Both the position numbers and the translations under genes were made by a program. This document shows, piece after piece, positions 17,701 through 27,006 of a stretch of 64,000 nt of DNA. The stretch covers positions 310,001-374,000 of the forward strand of contig JAWKWL010000004.1 of NCBI GenBank assembly GCA_041397525.1, in the 5' to 3' direction. The DNA is from BOKV01 sp041397525 (GTDB lineage Bacteria; Pseudomonadota; Alphaproteobacteria; Rhizobiales; Rhizobiaceae). Each line of letters starts with the position of its first letter. The stretch's first letter is position 1. Below the pieces are notes generated by a model. That model searched no databases. It had not been told where the DNA came from and was given only the letters and a program-made list of their open reading frames with translations.

Positions 17701-17999
17701 TCCGCACCGGCCTGGAACTCGACAACAACGTTGCCACCGCCCTGATAGGCAGTGGAGCGCATTTCCTTGATGCCGGTGATCGACTTCAGCTTCGTTTCCA
17801 TGGGACGCAGCAGCAGTCGCTCGGAATCCTCGGGCGAAATGCCCTGATAGCCGAGACTCACATAAATGATCGGGATCTGGATGTCCGGCTCTGCTTCCTT
17901 GGGTATGGACTGGTATGCAAGGGTACCGGCAACCAGAAAGAAGAGAAGGATCGATATCGTCAGTCGTGCATTGCGGATGGCGTATTCGACTATGCCCAT
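14712..17999 (-). CDS. RND efflux pump inner-membrane permease
   Basis: A 1095-residue proton-driven RND transporter. TM1 is at about residues 12-30, followed by the first large periplasmic loop, then the central helix bundle with GMLVDDAIIVTEFAERR (the paired Asp of the proton relay), a second periplasmic loop, and a second bundle (residues about 840-1030) containing VVVNNNIVLIDTYDHLRR. The C-terminal 60 residues are a charged, Arg/Pro-rich cytoplasmic tail. The closest type by pattern is the multidrug/hydrophobe exporters; the substrate cannot be told. Its ATG overlaps the stop of the adaptor gene (TGATG). No outer-membrane channel gene is in the window, so it may use a shared TolC. Confidence 0.93.
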   Translation of the reverse strand: MGIVEYAIRNARLTISILLFFLVAGTLAYQSIPKEAEPDIQIPIIYVSLGYQGISPEDSERLLLRPMETKLKSITGIKEMRSTAYQGGGNVVVEFQAGADLNKALDDVRNKVSDAKRDLPDGADEPTVNEVNISEFPVLVVTLSGDVSERALTVAARAMRDRIEEVPGVLDAALQGAREDLVEIIIDPVKLSSYGLQLDQMIGAVRANNSLVAAGALEGGEGRYPVKVPSLIETVEDVANLPIVAGPNAVVRARDLATIRSTYKDAETIARLDGKPAIAIEVSKRTGANLVETVDDVKVVAEDFAKSLPPGAVVSFSQDKSTNIRQLLGDLENSVLTAVILVFIVILYALSGRASLLIGLAIPASFLMGILGLSLAGMTINIVVLFSLILAVGMLVDDAIIVTEFAERRMTEGMPKEEAFALASHRMAGPVVAATMTRVAAFSPLLFWPGIVGEFMKYMPITLIATLSASMLYALVFTPTLGAIFAKPVVEEGPGKDGMYMWIVGKAVKHPFIVLFLGIGLLVAVPVAYGKYGNGAEFFPDVEPDYGLLYVHARGNLSIEEKDTAVRQAEQRILGWPGIKTVYTRVGKAGGAGGQQVAEDVVGVIQYEFIDWRERKAANDILADLRVAMQGIPGVDIEVSVPQAGPPTGKAIQVRLGAVDPQNINAVAYDVAKMLANTPDVIDISDGLPPPGVDWELNVDRTKAARYGIGPGSVGTVVQLVTTGVKLTDYRPAGSDDAVDIRLRLPQDRRTLATLDQLRVETPNGAVPISNFVTREPAKSTGILSRIDGTRTVTVQAGIREGVQSDAVRKSVVSQLEAMGLEERGVRWKLAGEDEEQAAAAEFLSKAAAAAVFLIFVVLLAQFNNFMSVGLVLSAVVMSTIGVFLGLMIMDQPFGVVMTGIGIIALAGVVVNNNIVLIDTYDHLRREGWDKLDAVLQTCRERARPVVLTAVTAILGVLPIAFAVNLEIMNHETTFGAPSTQWWISLSGAIVFGLAFSTVLTLIVTPSMLMIFTRSNATAKVSLLSRIFGFPARLLRRKAASAEVEMPQRVDMPEPDIAEAEQAAASVVQLPGHEKADNSATGPKRRRPPRREAAE

Positions 18000-19138
18000 C
18001 AGTTCACCGCCGCCGACGCACCCGCCAGCTTCTTGATCGTTTCCATGTCGGCCTCAACTGCCTTCACCTTTTCACCTTCAGCCACAAGATCCTGGCCCGC
18101 AACAATGATGCGAGCTTCCTCGGGAACGCCCCCGAGCAACAAGCCTTGCGGAAGATCATCGACAAGATCAATCGGGACAAAAGCTACAGTGTCGTCATCC
18201 TTCAGGATGCGAATGCCAAGATCACCTTCCAGCGACAAGGTAACGACAGAGCGCGGCAGCGCCACCGCCAGCACAGGATCCGCCAGCAGCTTGATTTCCG
18301 CGGTCATGCCCGCAGGAATGCGCAAATCAGGATTGGCGATTTCCACTTCAACCGGATAGGTTCTCGTCTGTGGCGATGACTGCCTGCTGATATAGCGCAC
18401 AGTTCCTTCAACAAGGGAACCGTCCACAAGTCTCACTTCGGCTTTGCTGCCGATCTTGATGAAATGCAGGTCGGTTTCCGAGACCTCGCCGCTTGCGATG
18501 ACAGGATCAAGTTTCAGGATGCCGGCGACTGGTGTGCCGGGCTGGACGGATGCGCCTTCTTCCACCATGAGCTTGTCGAGCGTGCCAGAAAACGGTGCCT
18601 TGACATCAAGCTTGCCAAGTTCTGCTTCGGCCAACTCAACCTGCCATTCAGCAGCGGCCAGGGCAGAGCGGGCATTGTCACCCCTGAGGGTTGCCATGTT
18701 GCCCTGCTTGACCAGACGCTCCGCCGCTTCCAGTTCCTTCTGGCGCTGGAGAAGCATGGTCTTTGCGTTGGCCAACATTGCCGGGCGTTCTTCGGGATCT
18801 ATCTTCAGGATTACGTCGCCTTCAGCAACGCGGTCGCCCTCATTGAACGGCAGCGACAGGATAACCCCGCCCGCACGTGTGGAAAGGTCAACCTTCTTGT
18901 CGGCGCTGGTATGGCCTGAAACCCTTATGGCGCGACTGTGCGCTAGAACCGGCGGCCTGACAAAGGCGACGGTCCGCAAGGCGGCCGTGGTGCTTGCGGC
19001 AGGCTTTTCGGCAGCAGGTTGCTGCGCTTCCTCGCTGGCAGCGCTGCCAACGGAAGAAAACTCTCCCGTGAGCACCCACGCGGCGGATACGACAAGTACG
19101 GCGACAGCCGCAAAACGGTGAAACTTCATCATGGCCAT
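17999..19138 (-). CDS. RND efflux periplasmic adaptor (membrane fusion protein)
   Basis: A 379-residue adaptor that links an RND pump to an outer-membrane channel. An N-terminal membrane anchor or signal (about residues 6-26) is followed by the lipoyl/hairpin region (EGDRVAEGDVILKID, QKELEAAERLVKQGN, LGKLDVKAPFSGTLDKLMVEEG) and beta-barrel domain (GEVSETDLHFIKIGSKAEVRLVDG). GGAAG lies nine bases before the chosen ATG; the ATG codons three and four residues in are alternatives. It is first in a two-gene operon with the permease. Confidence 0.92.
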   Translation of the reverse strand: MAMMKFHRFAAVAVLVVSAAWVLTGEFSSVGSAASEEAQQPAAEKPAASTTAALRTVAFVRPPVLAHSRAIRVSGHTSADKKVDLSTRAGGVILSLPFNEGDRVAEGDVILKIDPEERPAMLANAKTMLLQRQKELEAAERLVKQGNMATLRGDNARSALAAAEWQVELAEAELGKLDVKAPFSGTLDKLMVEEGASVQPGTPVAGILKLDPVIASGEVSETDLHFIKIGSKAEVRLVDGSLVEGTVRYISRQSSPQTRTYPVEVEIANPDLRIPAGMTAEIKLLADPVLAVALPRSVVTLSLEGDLGIRILKDDDTVAFVPIDLVDDLPQGLLLGGVPEEARIIVAGQDLVAEGEKVKAVEADMETIKKLAGASAAVN

Positions 19139-19299
19139 TGCGAATTTCTTCCGGGGCCGTCAGCCCTGTTTGGTGCGACTGCTGCCTTGCTTGCTGGACG
19201 CAGGCCAAGAGTCGGAATTGTTATCCGAACTTAGTGCAGCACGAGCTTCATTTCCATATATGCACTGCACAAAAACGAACAAGTTTACGCATAGAACCC

Positions 19300-19313
19300 A
19301 TTCATTATTGAAT
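19300..19313. promoter_or_regulatory. Palindrome upstream of the efflux operon
   Basis: ATTCA-TTAT-TGAAT is a perfect 5+5 base inverted repeat about 165 bases upstream of the adaptor gene, in the 250-base gap before anmK. Efflux operons are commonly controlled by TetR-type repressors at such sites, but no regulator gene is adjacent. Short palindromes can arise by chance. Confidence 0.25.
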
Positions 19314-19391
19314 GACAAAGCGTGGTTTTTGCACTATGCCATTCAGATGATTGATTATCAGTGAAAGCAAAGTGGCAATAATCGGGTCAAA

Positions 19392-20582
19392 TCACTCATA
19401 TTTTGCTTTTTTGCCTCCGCTGCGCGGTTTGTCCACACCGGTGGTGCCGGGCCAGGTCAGTTTCAGCCCCTTTTGCGAGCGGACGGCAAGGTAGGCCCAT
19501 GCCTCGGCTTCCATGCTGTCACCGTCGAAACCGGCCTCCTCTGCAGCAAGCACCCGCATGCCTGATTCGCCGGCCAACTGGCGAAGATCGTCCATGATCG
19601 TCCGGTTGTGGCGGCCACCGCCACAGATAATCCACAATGCCGGTCTGTCCGGCAGGTGCTCAGCGGACATCAGTATGGAGCGGGCCGTCACATGCGCCAG
19701 GCTTCGGGCGCCATCCTCGAGGGACGCGCTCGCGGGATCCGGCGGCAGGAAGTCGTTGCGATCGAGTGATTTTGGTGCGGCACGATTGAAGAAAGGCGAA
19801 CGAAGGTAGGCGTGCACCATTTCCGGAAGGACCCTGCCTTCGGATGCGATGGCGCCAGCCTGGTCATAGGGAATTCCTGCCTTTGCCTGGACCCACTGGT
19901 CGACCAGCGCATTGCCCGGCCCGGTGTCGAACGCGATCATCGCGCCGCGTGCGGAAATCCAGGTAATGTTGGCAATGCCACCGATATTGACGAAAGCCAC
20001 CGGCCAGTTTGCACCTTCCTCCGACGCGGTCGAAACGGAAAGGTTGCGCGAAAGAGCACGGTGATAGACAGGCACGAGCGGAGCGCCCTGCCCGCCATGC
20101 TCCATGTCACGGGCCCGCATGTCATGCACCACATTGATACCTGTCTGGCGTGCGAGCAGTTTGCCGTCGCCCAGTTGCACGGTCAGCCCCGCCTCCGGTC
20201 GATGCAACACGGTCTGGCCGTGAAAACCGATGACATCGATATCAGCGGGAACCATGCGGTGCTCGAAGAGGAAGGAATTCACCACCGCCGCATGGCGGAT
20301 GGTGAGTTCTCGTTCGATTTCAGCAAGCCTGCCCGGTCGATCTTCTCGTCTTTCAATCGCGGTGGCATCGACCAAGGCTGCGGAAAGCTCCTTGCGAAAT
20401 GCAGGATCGTAGGGAAAGGACGCACCGGCCAGCCTTTCCAAATGTGACTTGCCGTTGGTGCGCAACAGAGCAACGTCAATGCCATCCATGCTGGTTCCGC
20501 TCATCAGGCCAAGCGCCAGTTGCAGCCTGGCATCGTTCTTCTGTTTCGAAGATCGTTTGCGGCTTTTCGGGTTTCTCGGCAT
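19392..20582 (-). CDS. anmK: Anhydro-N-acetylmuramic acid kinase
   Basis: A 396-residue sugar kinase of the AnmK family. It opens and phosphorylates 1,6-anhydro-MurNAc released in peptidoglycan recycling. Diagnostic segments are GLMSGTSMDGIDVALL, DVIGFHGQTVLHRP, MRARDMEHGGQGAPLVPVYH, NIGGIANITWI, AFDTGPGNALVDQW and WIICGGGRHN. The first 25 residues are basic (Lys/Arg/Ser-rich) and unconserved, so translation may start slightly later. It is divergent from tyrS, with which it is commonly paired in rhizobia. Confidence 0.95.
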   Translation of the reverse strand: MPRNPKSRKRSSKQKNDARLQLALGLMSGTSMDGIDVALLRTNGKSHLERLAGASFPYDPAFRKELSAALVDATAIERREDRPGRLAEIERELTIRHAAVVNSFLFEHRMVPADIDVIGFHGQTVLHRPEAGLTVQLGDGKLLARQTGINVVHDMRARDMEHGGQGAPLVPVYHRALSRNLSVSTASEEGANWPVAFVNIGGIANITWISARGAMIAFDTGPGNALVDQWVQAKAGIPYDQAGAIASEGRVLPEMVHAYLRSPFFNRAAPKSLDRNDFLPPDPASASLEDGARSLAHVTARSILMSAEHLPDRPALWIICGGGRHNRTIMDDLRQLAGESGMRVLAAEEAGFDGDSMEAEAWAYLAVRSQKGLKLTWPGTTGVDKPRSGGKKAKYE

Positions 20583-20695
20583 TGGATGGTGAATTCCGTT
20601 TCAAAAACTGGTAGAGCGCGGTCGCAAGAAAAAAGTAAGCCCGGGTGAAATGCATCCAGGTTCCTGAAAATTCAACCTACACGGAAAAATTCGCA

Positions 20696-21949
20696 ATGTC
20701 CGGCTTCAAATCCGAATTCCTGCACACGCTTTCGCAGCGCGGTTTCATCCACCAGATTTCCGATGAGGCGGGCCTTGACCAACTCTTCGCGAAAGAGGTC
20801 GTGACCGGCTATATCGGCTTTGATGCGACGGCCAAAAGCCTGCATGCAGGATCGCTGATCCAGATCATGATGCTGCACTGGATGCAGAAGACGGGTCACC
20901 GTCCGATAGCGCTGATGGGCGGCGGCACCTCGATGATCGGCGACCCGTCATTCAAGGATGAGGCGCGCAAGATGCTGAGCGAAGAAGACATTGCTGCCAA
21001 CCTCTCCGAGATCAAGAAGAACTTCTCGCCCTATCTCCAGTTCGGTGACGGCAAGCAGGACGCCTTGATGATCAACAATGCCGATTGGCTGATGGAGATC
21101 AACTATGTGCGTTTCCTTCGCGATGTGGGCAGGCACTTCTCCGTCAACCGGATGCTGGCATTCGATTCCGTCAAGCTGCGTCTCGACCGCGAGCAATCGC
21201 TCTCCTTCCTTGAATTCAACTACATGATCCTGCAGGCCTATGACTTTGTCGAACTGTCGAAGCGGCATGATTGCCGGTTGCAGATGGGGGGGTCCGACCA
21301 GTGGGGCAACATCATCAGCGGTCTTGATCTTGGCCATCGAATGGGCACACCGCAACTCTACGCACTGACATCGCCACTGCTGACAACATCATCGGGTGCG
21401 AAAATGGGCAAGACCGCTGACGGCGCGATATGGCTCAATGCCGGAATGCTGCCCGCCTATGACTTCTGGCAATATTGGCGCAATACCGAAGATGCGGATG
21501 TCGGACGTTTCCTCAAGCTTTACACCACGCTTGCCATGAACGAGATCGCGAAACTCGAAGCGCTTGGCGGCTCTGAAATCAACGAGGCAAAAAAGGTTCT
21601 GGCGACCGAAGTGACGGCACTGCTGCATGGTCGCGCAGCCGCCGAACAAGCGGCGGAAACAGCGCGCAAGACCTTCGAAGAAGGGGGTGCGGCGGATACC
21701 CTGCCATCCGTCGGCGTACCGCTGGAAGAACTTGAAGCGGGAACCGGGCTTCTGGGGCTCATCGTGCGTGCCGGGCTGGCAGCGTCAAATGGCGAGGCAC
21801 GCCGTCATGTGCAGGGCGGCGCGGTGCGCATCAATGATGTCGCAATCAGCGACGAACGCGCCAGCATTTCCACCGCAAGTGCGGACCAGGATGGCGTCAT
21901 CAAGCTTTCGCTTGGCAAGAAGAAGCACGTCCTCGTCAAAGCTGTCTGA
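20696..21949 (+). CDS. tyrS: Tyrosyl-tRNA synthetase
   Basis: A 417-residue class I aminoacyl-tRNA synthetase charging tRNA-Tyr. The Rossmann fold has YIGFDATAKSLHAGS (HIGH-like motif is HAGS) and MGGGTSMIGDPSFKD. The binding region LQMGGSDQWGNI and the KMSKS-like loop KMGKTADGAIW are present. A C-terminal S4 RNA-binding domain runs from about residue 345 (EARRHVQGGAVRIND). The start at 20696 (MSGFKSEFLHTL) matches the family; an ATG at 20645 would add 17 unconserved residues. Divergent from anmK. Confidence 0.97.
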   Translation: MSGFKSEFLHTLSQRGFIHQISDEAGLDQLFAKEVVTGYIGFDATAKSLHAGSLIQIMMLHWMQKTGHRPIALMGGGTSMIGDPSFKDEARKMLSEEDIAANLSEIKKNFSPYLQFGDGKQDALMINNADWLMEINYVRFLRDVGRHFSVNRMLAFDSVKLRLDREQSLSFLEFNYMILQAYDFVELSKRHDCRLQMGGSDQWGNIISGLDLGHRMGTPQLYALTSPLLTTSSGAKMGKTADGAIWLNAGMLPAYDFWQYWRNTEDADVGRFLKLYTTLAMNEIAKLEALGGSEINEAKKVLATEVTALLHGRAAAEQAAETARKTFEEGGAADTLPSVGVPLEELEAGTGLLGLIVRAGLAASNGEARRHVQGGAVRINDVAISDERASISTASADQDGVIKLSLGKKKHVLVKAV

Positions 21950-21969
21950 ACTGAAGGGGATGACCCGCG

Positions 21970-24900
21970 TCAGTCGCGGAACTCGAACACCTTGCGGAAT
22001 GCCCCCGGTGCAACAACAGACACGGGATTCACTTCTATTGACGGGTTCTTTACCGGACCGCTCAGCCTGTAGGTGATTCCGATCAGGCTTGTATCGCGAC
22101 CATTGCCCAGAAGTTCGCCCACGATGGGAATGAAACCAAGCGCCCGGCTCAGCCCGATGCCGGGCATGAAGGTTCCCTTGAGGTCCATTCGGTTGTTGGC
22201 GTCATAGACATTTCCATCAAAGGTGAAGCCGATCTGGGTTGATGTCAGAATGCCGTCGCGGGCGTTGAAATAGCCCTCTCCCTTTTCGATCATCGCCTTG
22301 GCGTTGGTGAAACGCACGCTCTTGATGTTCACCTTGCGCAATTGCTCTGTGACTGACGTTCCTGTCTGACCGCGCTCGTTCTGGATCGGCGCGGGGTCGG
22401 ATATCAGCCGCTCCAGTTTCGGTTCATCGACGATGACAAAATCCTTGACGCGAATTGGTCCGGAGAAAGGCCCACCGCCGGTCCGGTCGAGGAGCGCACG
22501 CATGTTTCCGCCACGCATCCTGCGATAAATGTCCAGCATGCCGAGCGATGCCCCGGCATCGGTGGATTCGATGTTGAACGTGGTCTTGCGGTCGACCGTT
22601 GAAGCAATGATGTTGACAATGCCGGAACTGGCGAAATTGGCGCGCAGGGAAAGATTGTCGAACCATCCGTCCGCAGTACCATAGGTCAGCGAAACATTGC
22701 GGGCCTTGACATCGGCAAAACCGGTGATCGTGCCGATGGACGCGGTTACCTTTGCATTGATGTTGGCCTGGACATCGCCGACGCCACCTTCGTGGATCAG
22801 CATGTTGATGAGGCTTCGCGCATCAAATCGCGCACCCTCGGCATTGATGGTGTAGAGATTTCCCTTGCGCTTGATGTTCACCGACAGCGCATCGCCTTCA
22901 TTCAGTGAGACATTGGGCAGATCGGCAGATACAATGCCGCCCTTGTCAAACACAAGATTCCCTGTGGCGGAAAACCCCGGACCCTCGACGTAGAAATCGT
23001 TGATGACGGTCTGGCCATTGGCGTTTTTCATGACAAAACTCGCCGTGGCCGGAATGCCCTTGCCCTTGGTCCAGCCCACCCATGGCAAGCCCAATTGGGC
23101 ATCCTTCAGGTCAACAACCTGCCTGCCGTCCTTGTCTCCACCCTGGTTGGCGGAGAGGCGAATGACCCCGTGAACGACAGGTGCCAGATCGATGCCCATC
23201 GCCTTGCGGGCCTTCTCGTCGAGGACAGCACTGAACTGCCGCTGTGCCGGACCGGCATCCTTGCCGATCGGCTGTACCATCGAAAGCTTGGTGCGGACAT
23301 TGTCGATAATGGCATCGCCGGCAATCCGGGCCTGCTGCGCATTGGCCTCAATGAACAGGTCTGCCTTGGCAAGCGAATGACCGAAGAGCTTTTCGCTGCT
23401 TGCGAGGTTCTTTGTATTGAGCAAGACGTGCCAGTCGACATCTTGAGGGGTGAGCCCTGGTTTCAGGTGGAAAGAAGCCACCACATCGGCATCGGCCTTA
23501 CCGGAGAATTGCTTCGGTTTGAGCAGCAACCTGTCCCCGACCAGCAATGGCCTTGCATTGGCAATCAACGCAAGTGCGCCGGCCTCACCTTCGCCCTGCA
23601 CCCTCACCTCGGCAGGGGCTGGACGCTCGCCATAGTCGGCGACGCGGAACCGGCCGCCATTCACTTTCACTGTGCGATTGTCAGGCAGGAAAACGTCACC
23701 GGTCTTGAGATCAGCGGTAAAGGCCATTCCGTCGACGCGGATATTTCCATTGGCGTTTCGGATCGCTGGCAGTTCGCCGAAGGTGTCCATTCGCACGTCA
23801 TCGAAATCCGCCGACAAGACCAGATCACCAGGATCGATCTTGGCGCCCTTGATGAAACGCCCGATGATGCCAGCGGGAATTTTTGCAGAAAGTTCGATAT
23901 TGGCGACCCTTCCGCCGACAATGTTGCGCATAACCCAATTGCGCGTTGGCGGCGCCAGGAAGAATGGCCACAACTGCTTGATTGCCGACATCTGCACCCC
24001 GTCACTGGCAGCAGCGGCGGCGATGGAGGGCGTTGGCCCTTCAAAGCCGAAACTGGCCGAACCTGAAATCCGGTCGAAACCGGAGAGGACCAGTATTTCG
24101 GTCAGATCAATTATCTTGCGGTTGCGATCCAGGCTCCCACCAATGCGGATAGCCGCAGGGTTGCTTTGCTCGCCAACCACGGTGGGCGCACCCACGGCAG
24201 GATCTGCAATCAATTCAAATTCCAGATTGCCGGAATAGCCCTTTGCGGCATCAACAGGCCTGATACCCCCGATCAGGCGCGAGGAAAAGTTGCCGGCAGA
24301 GAATTTCGACGGATCAAGCTCGATCTGGTTCTTGTCTGTGAGCAGCCTGAAGTTGAGCTGTACCTGGTTCAACACCGTTCGGGCATAACGACCCAGACGC
24401 AATGTCGAGGGTTGCGGCATCGAGATCGTCACCTGCGGATTGACCGGCTTGCCATCTCCGGAAAAACCGGTTCTCGCGTAGAAGTCCAGTCCGGCGTCGG
24501 AACCGCCCAATCCGCCCTCCACAGCAGGATCATCCGACCATTCCCGAAGGTTGAGGCCGGTCAGATGCATGTCGAGTTCCGCAGCATTGCCGTCCACCTT
24601 CCGCCATGCGCCCTGCAGTTCGATTTTTGAATGCCTGGTCGCCAATTGCGAATTCACAGTCAGCGCACCATTTCGGCGGAAGCGCAAATCGAGATTGTCG
24701 ACATGAATCTGGTTGGCATCCTTGCGACCAAGGCCAACACCACTGATCTTGATGTTTTCAAATCGGAAAAGCCGGAAGCGCTCGGCCGCAAATTGTTCTC
24801 CGTAGTCAGCCAGATGACGGCCCGCATCGGCGAGAAAATCCGAAAGATTGGCTGGAATCGGCGCGCTTGCGGGCAATGGCAGAAGCGTCACGTCAATTGA

Positions 24901-25422
24901 AGAATCCTGGATGATGACAGCGTCGATCTGGGGCTCGCCTGACAGAAGTGACAAGGGCCGCACGCCAACAACCACCTTGCCGAGCCGGGATGCCACTTTC
25001 CGGTCAACCGGACGGATCAATTGGACATCGGTTGCAGCAAGCGACAGCAAACCGTCCCGGTCGAAGGCGATCGTCATGCGGCCGAGATTGACCAGCATGT
25101 TGCCACCCAACATCTGCTGGATGCGGGCTTCTATGCGCTGATTGAGCGTGGAATTTTCGATTGCCTCGCCACGGAGCAGGAAATAGAGGCCAGCTCCGGA
25201 CATGACGGCCGCCAGCAAGATGACAGCCAGAAATGCCCCCAGAAACCGGACTACGCCCTGGAAACGGCTTGGGCGCGGAACTACAAACCCTGACTGTCCA
25301 AGTGCATCATGGGAAGCCTCGACATGCAGTTGTCTGCGTCGAAAACGCGAGGCAAGGCCACGCGGTCCATGAGCCACGGTTCCTTCGTTCCCGCCTGCAT
25401 ATGGCTTTTTACGATGGATCAA
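21970..25422 (-). CDS. Large AsmA/YhdP-like (DUF3971) envelope protein
   Basis: An 1150-residue protein anchored by one N-terminal membrane helix (about residues 62-84) with the rest predicted in the periplasm as repeated beta-strand segments of the AsmA-like/DUF3971 type. The C-terminal region (FNARDGILTSTQIGFTFDGN, DLKGTFMPGIGLSRALGFIP, then GNGRDTSLIGITYRLSGP) is the strongest match. Proteins of this class are bridge-like lipid transporters or assist outer-membrane assembly; assignment to that role is from the family. The visible start is a TTG at 25422 with GGAG about ten bases upstream; the first 55 residues are poorly constrained. It converges on tyrS. Confidence 0.85.
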   Translation of the reverse strand: MIHRKKPYAGGNEGTVAHGPRGLASRFRRRQLHVEASHDALGQSGFVVPRPSRFQGVVRFLGAFLAVILLAAVMSGAGLYFLLRGEAIENSTLNQRIEARIQQMLGGNMLVNLGRMTIAFDRDGLLSLAATDVQLIRPVDRKVASRLGKVVVGVRPLSLLSGEPQIDAVIIQDSSIDVTLLPLPASAPIPANLSDFLADAGRHLADYGEQFAAERFRLFRFENIKISGVGLGRKDANQIHVDNLDLRFRRNGALTVNSQLATRHSKIELQGAWRKVDGNAAELDMHLTGLNLREWSDDPAVEGGLGGSDAGLDFYARTGFSGDGKPVNPQVTISMPQPSTLRLGRYARTVLNQVQLNFRLLTDKNQIELDPSKFSAGNFSSRLIGGIRPVDAAKGYSGNLEFELIADPAVGAPTVVGEQSNPAAIRIGGSLDRNRKIIDLTEILVLSGFDRISGSASFGFEGPTPSIAAAAASDGVQMSAIKQLWPFFLAPPTRNWVMRNIVGGRVANIELSAKIPAGIIGRFIKGAKIDPGDLVLSADFDDVRMDTFGELPAIRNANGNIRVDGMAFTADLKTGDVFLPDNRTVKVNGGRFRVADYGERPAPAEVRVQGEGEAGALALIANARPLLVGDRLLLKPKQFSGKADADVVASFHLKPGLTPQDVDWHVLLNTKNLASSEKLFGHSLAKADLFIEANAQQARIAGDAIIDNVRTKLSMVQPIGKDAGPAQRQFSAVLDEKARKAMGIDLAPVVHGVIRLSANQGGDKDGRQVVDLKDAQLGLPWVGWTKGKGIPATASFVMKNANGQTVINDFYVEGPGFSATGNLVFDKGGIVSADLPNVSLNEGDALSVNIKRKGNLYTINAEGARFDARSLINMLIHEGGVGDVQANINAKVTASIGTITGFADVKARNVSLTYGTADGWFDNLSLRANFASSGIVNIIASTVDRKTTFNIESTDAGASLGMLDIYRRMRGGNMRALLDRTGGGPFSGPIRVKDFVIVDEPKLERLISDPAPIQNERGQTGTSVTEQLRKVNIKSVRFTNAKAMIEKGEGYFNARDGILTSTQIGFTFDGNVYDANNRMDLKGTFMPGIGLSRALGFIPIVGELLGNGRDTSLIGITYRLSGPVKNPSIEVNPVSVVAPGAFRKVFEFRD

Positions 25423-25697
25423 TAAGAGCCACTCCGCTGCGTTCAGGTTCCCTGTTCCCCAGTGTTGGTTTCTGGCAGGATCAGTTTGATTCGGTTTGTC
25501 TCATTTATACAGCCGGGGTGGCTAGCCGGCCAACAGCATTGCCCCTGTTCACGAAGTTGCAGGCGACCGCATCATGCGGGGAAAAGAATTCACTTCCCTC
25601 ACCACAGCACTGGAAGCAGGTTCATGGAGTCGTATAACCCAAGTTGACCCCATGCTCATGCCACAATCACAGTATCTTGTCGAAAGGAAGGCGTTTC

Positions 25698-26168
25698 ATG
25701 ACCAAGCCAGAAGAAGGCTCCCCCGCCCCGGATTTCACCCTGCCAACCGATGGTGGCGGCAGTTTTTCACTTTCGGCGCATGCGGGGAAGCCGGTTGTGC
25801 TGTTCTTCTATCCGAAGGACGACACATCCGGTTGCACGACCGAGGCCATCGGCTTCACAACTGCGAAGCCTGACTTTGACAAGCTGGGCGTTACTGTGGT
25901 CGGCATGTCGCCCGATCCGGTGAAAAAGCATGACAAGTTTCGCGACAAGCATTCGCTCGCCGTAACCCTGATTTCCGACGAGGACAAAACCGCGCTGGAA
26001 GCCTATGGGGTATGGGTGGAGAAAAGCATGTATGGCAGGAAATACATGGGCGTGGAACGCTCCACTTTCCTGATCGGCAAGGACGGCAAAATTGCCAAGG
26101 CCTGGCGCAAGGTGAGTGTCAGCGGCCATGTCGAGGAAGTCCTTGCGGCGGCACGCAACCTTGCCTGA
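25698..26168 (+). CDS. bcp: Peroxiredoxin, Bcp/PrxQ type
   Basis: A 156-residue thiol peroxidase that reduces hydroperoxides in the cytoplasm. The N-terminus GSPAPDFTLPTDGGG, FYPKDDTSGCTTEA with peroxidatic Cys46, and the later SPDPVKKHDKF and ERSTFLIGKDGKI are typical. The resolving Cys found five residues downstream in many Bcp proteins is Ile51 here, and no other Cys exists, so it should work as a 1-Cys enzyme. AAGGAAGG precedes the ATG at 25698. The next gene (DUF455) overlaps its 3' end, so they are probably co-transcribed. Confidence 0.95.
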   Translation: MTKPEEGSPAPDFTLPTDGGGSFSLSAHAGKPVVLFFYPKDDTSGCTTEAIGFTTAKPDFDKLGVTVVGMSPDPVKKHDKFRDKHSLAVTLISDEDKTALEAYGVWVEKSMYGRKYMGVERSTFLIGKDGKIAKAWRKVSVSGHVEEVLAAARNLA

Positions 26169-27006
26169 AGTGACAACCGGCAGCACACAGGAACTCGCGC
26201 CTGCAAAGAGCCTCCAGTCAGGAGCGATCGATGCGCTTGGCGAAGCAGACCTCGTCATCAAGGTTGCGAAAGTGAATGCCTTGAACCGGGCATGGTTTCG
26301 CCGGACATTGTCATTGCGCAGCGGACCGGCGAGATTGCCGGATCGCCCCGGACGGCCTGAAAAACCGGAACTTCTGCCGCCAAACCAGGTTCCAAGGCGC
26401 CGTATCGGCACAGTGAAGGGGCGCATCGCACTTATCCATGCCCTGTGCCACATCGAGCTCAATGCCATTGATCTTGCGCTCGACATCGTGGCGCGCTTCG
26501 CCAGTGTCATGTTGCCGCGCTCGTTTTTCGATGGCTGGATGATGGTTGCCTTCGAGGAGGCAAAACACTTCTCGCTGCTGCGCAAGCGGCTTAATGATCT
26601 TGATGCCGACTATGGCGACCTGCCTGCGCATGACGGGCTGTGGGAGGCTGCCAGCCTTACTGCCAGTGACCTTCGGGCGCGCCTTGCGCTGGTTCCGCTG
26701 GTGCTGGAGGCGCGCGGACTGGATGTGACGCCATCATTGATCGAATCGGTCCTTCGGGCCGGTGACGAGGAAACGTCGAACATCCTGAAAATCATTTACG
26801 AAGACGAAAAGGGTCACGTGGCTGTCGGGGCGAAATGGTTCCGCTTCCTGTGCCGTCGCGACGGCGATGACCCGGCCGCCAGTTTCCAGAAACTGGTGCG
26901 GGAGAATTTTCGTGGCCAGTTGAAACCGCCCTTCAACGACAGGGCACGGGCGCAAAGCGGAATTACCCCTGCATTCTATCGGTCACTGGCATCTGTGGGA
27001 AATTGA
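26161..27006 (+). CDS. DUF455 family protein (ferritin-like)
   Basis: A protein of about 281 residues of the DUF455 family, which has a ferritin-like four-helix bundle. Carboxylate/His elements are visible in CHIELNAIDLALD, FEEAKHFSLL and YEDEKGHVAVG, which could bind two metal ions. The biochemical function is unknown; some relatives are annotated as tRNA hydroxylase-like. No downstream ATG gives a full domain. Candidate starts are the TTG at 26161 (used here), the GTG at 26170 right after the bcp stop, or an ATG at 26116 well inside bcp. Overlap with bcp suggests translational coupling. Confidence 0.85.
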   Translation: MPEVTTGSTQELAPAKSLQSGAIDALGEADLVIKVAKVNALNRAWFRRTLSLRSGPARLPDRPGRPEKPELLPPNQVPRRRIGTVKGRIALIHALCHIELNAIDLALDIVARFASVMLPRSFFDGWMMVAFEEAKHFSLLRKRLNDLDADYGDLPAHDGLWEAASLTASDLRARLALVPLVLEARGLDVTPSLIESVLRAGDEETSNILKIIYEDEKGHVAVGAKWFRFLCRRDGDDPAASFQKLVRENFRGQLKPPFNDRARAQSGITPAFYRSLASVGN

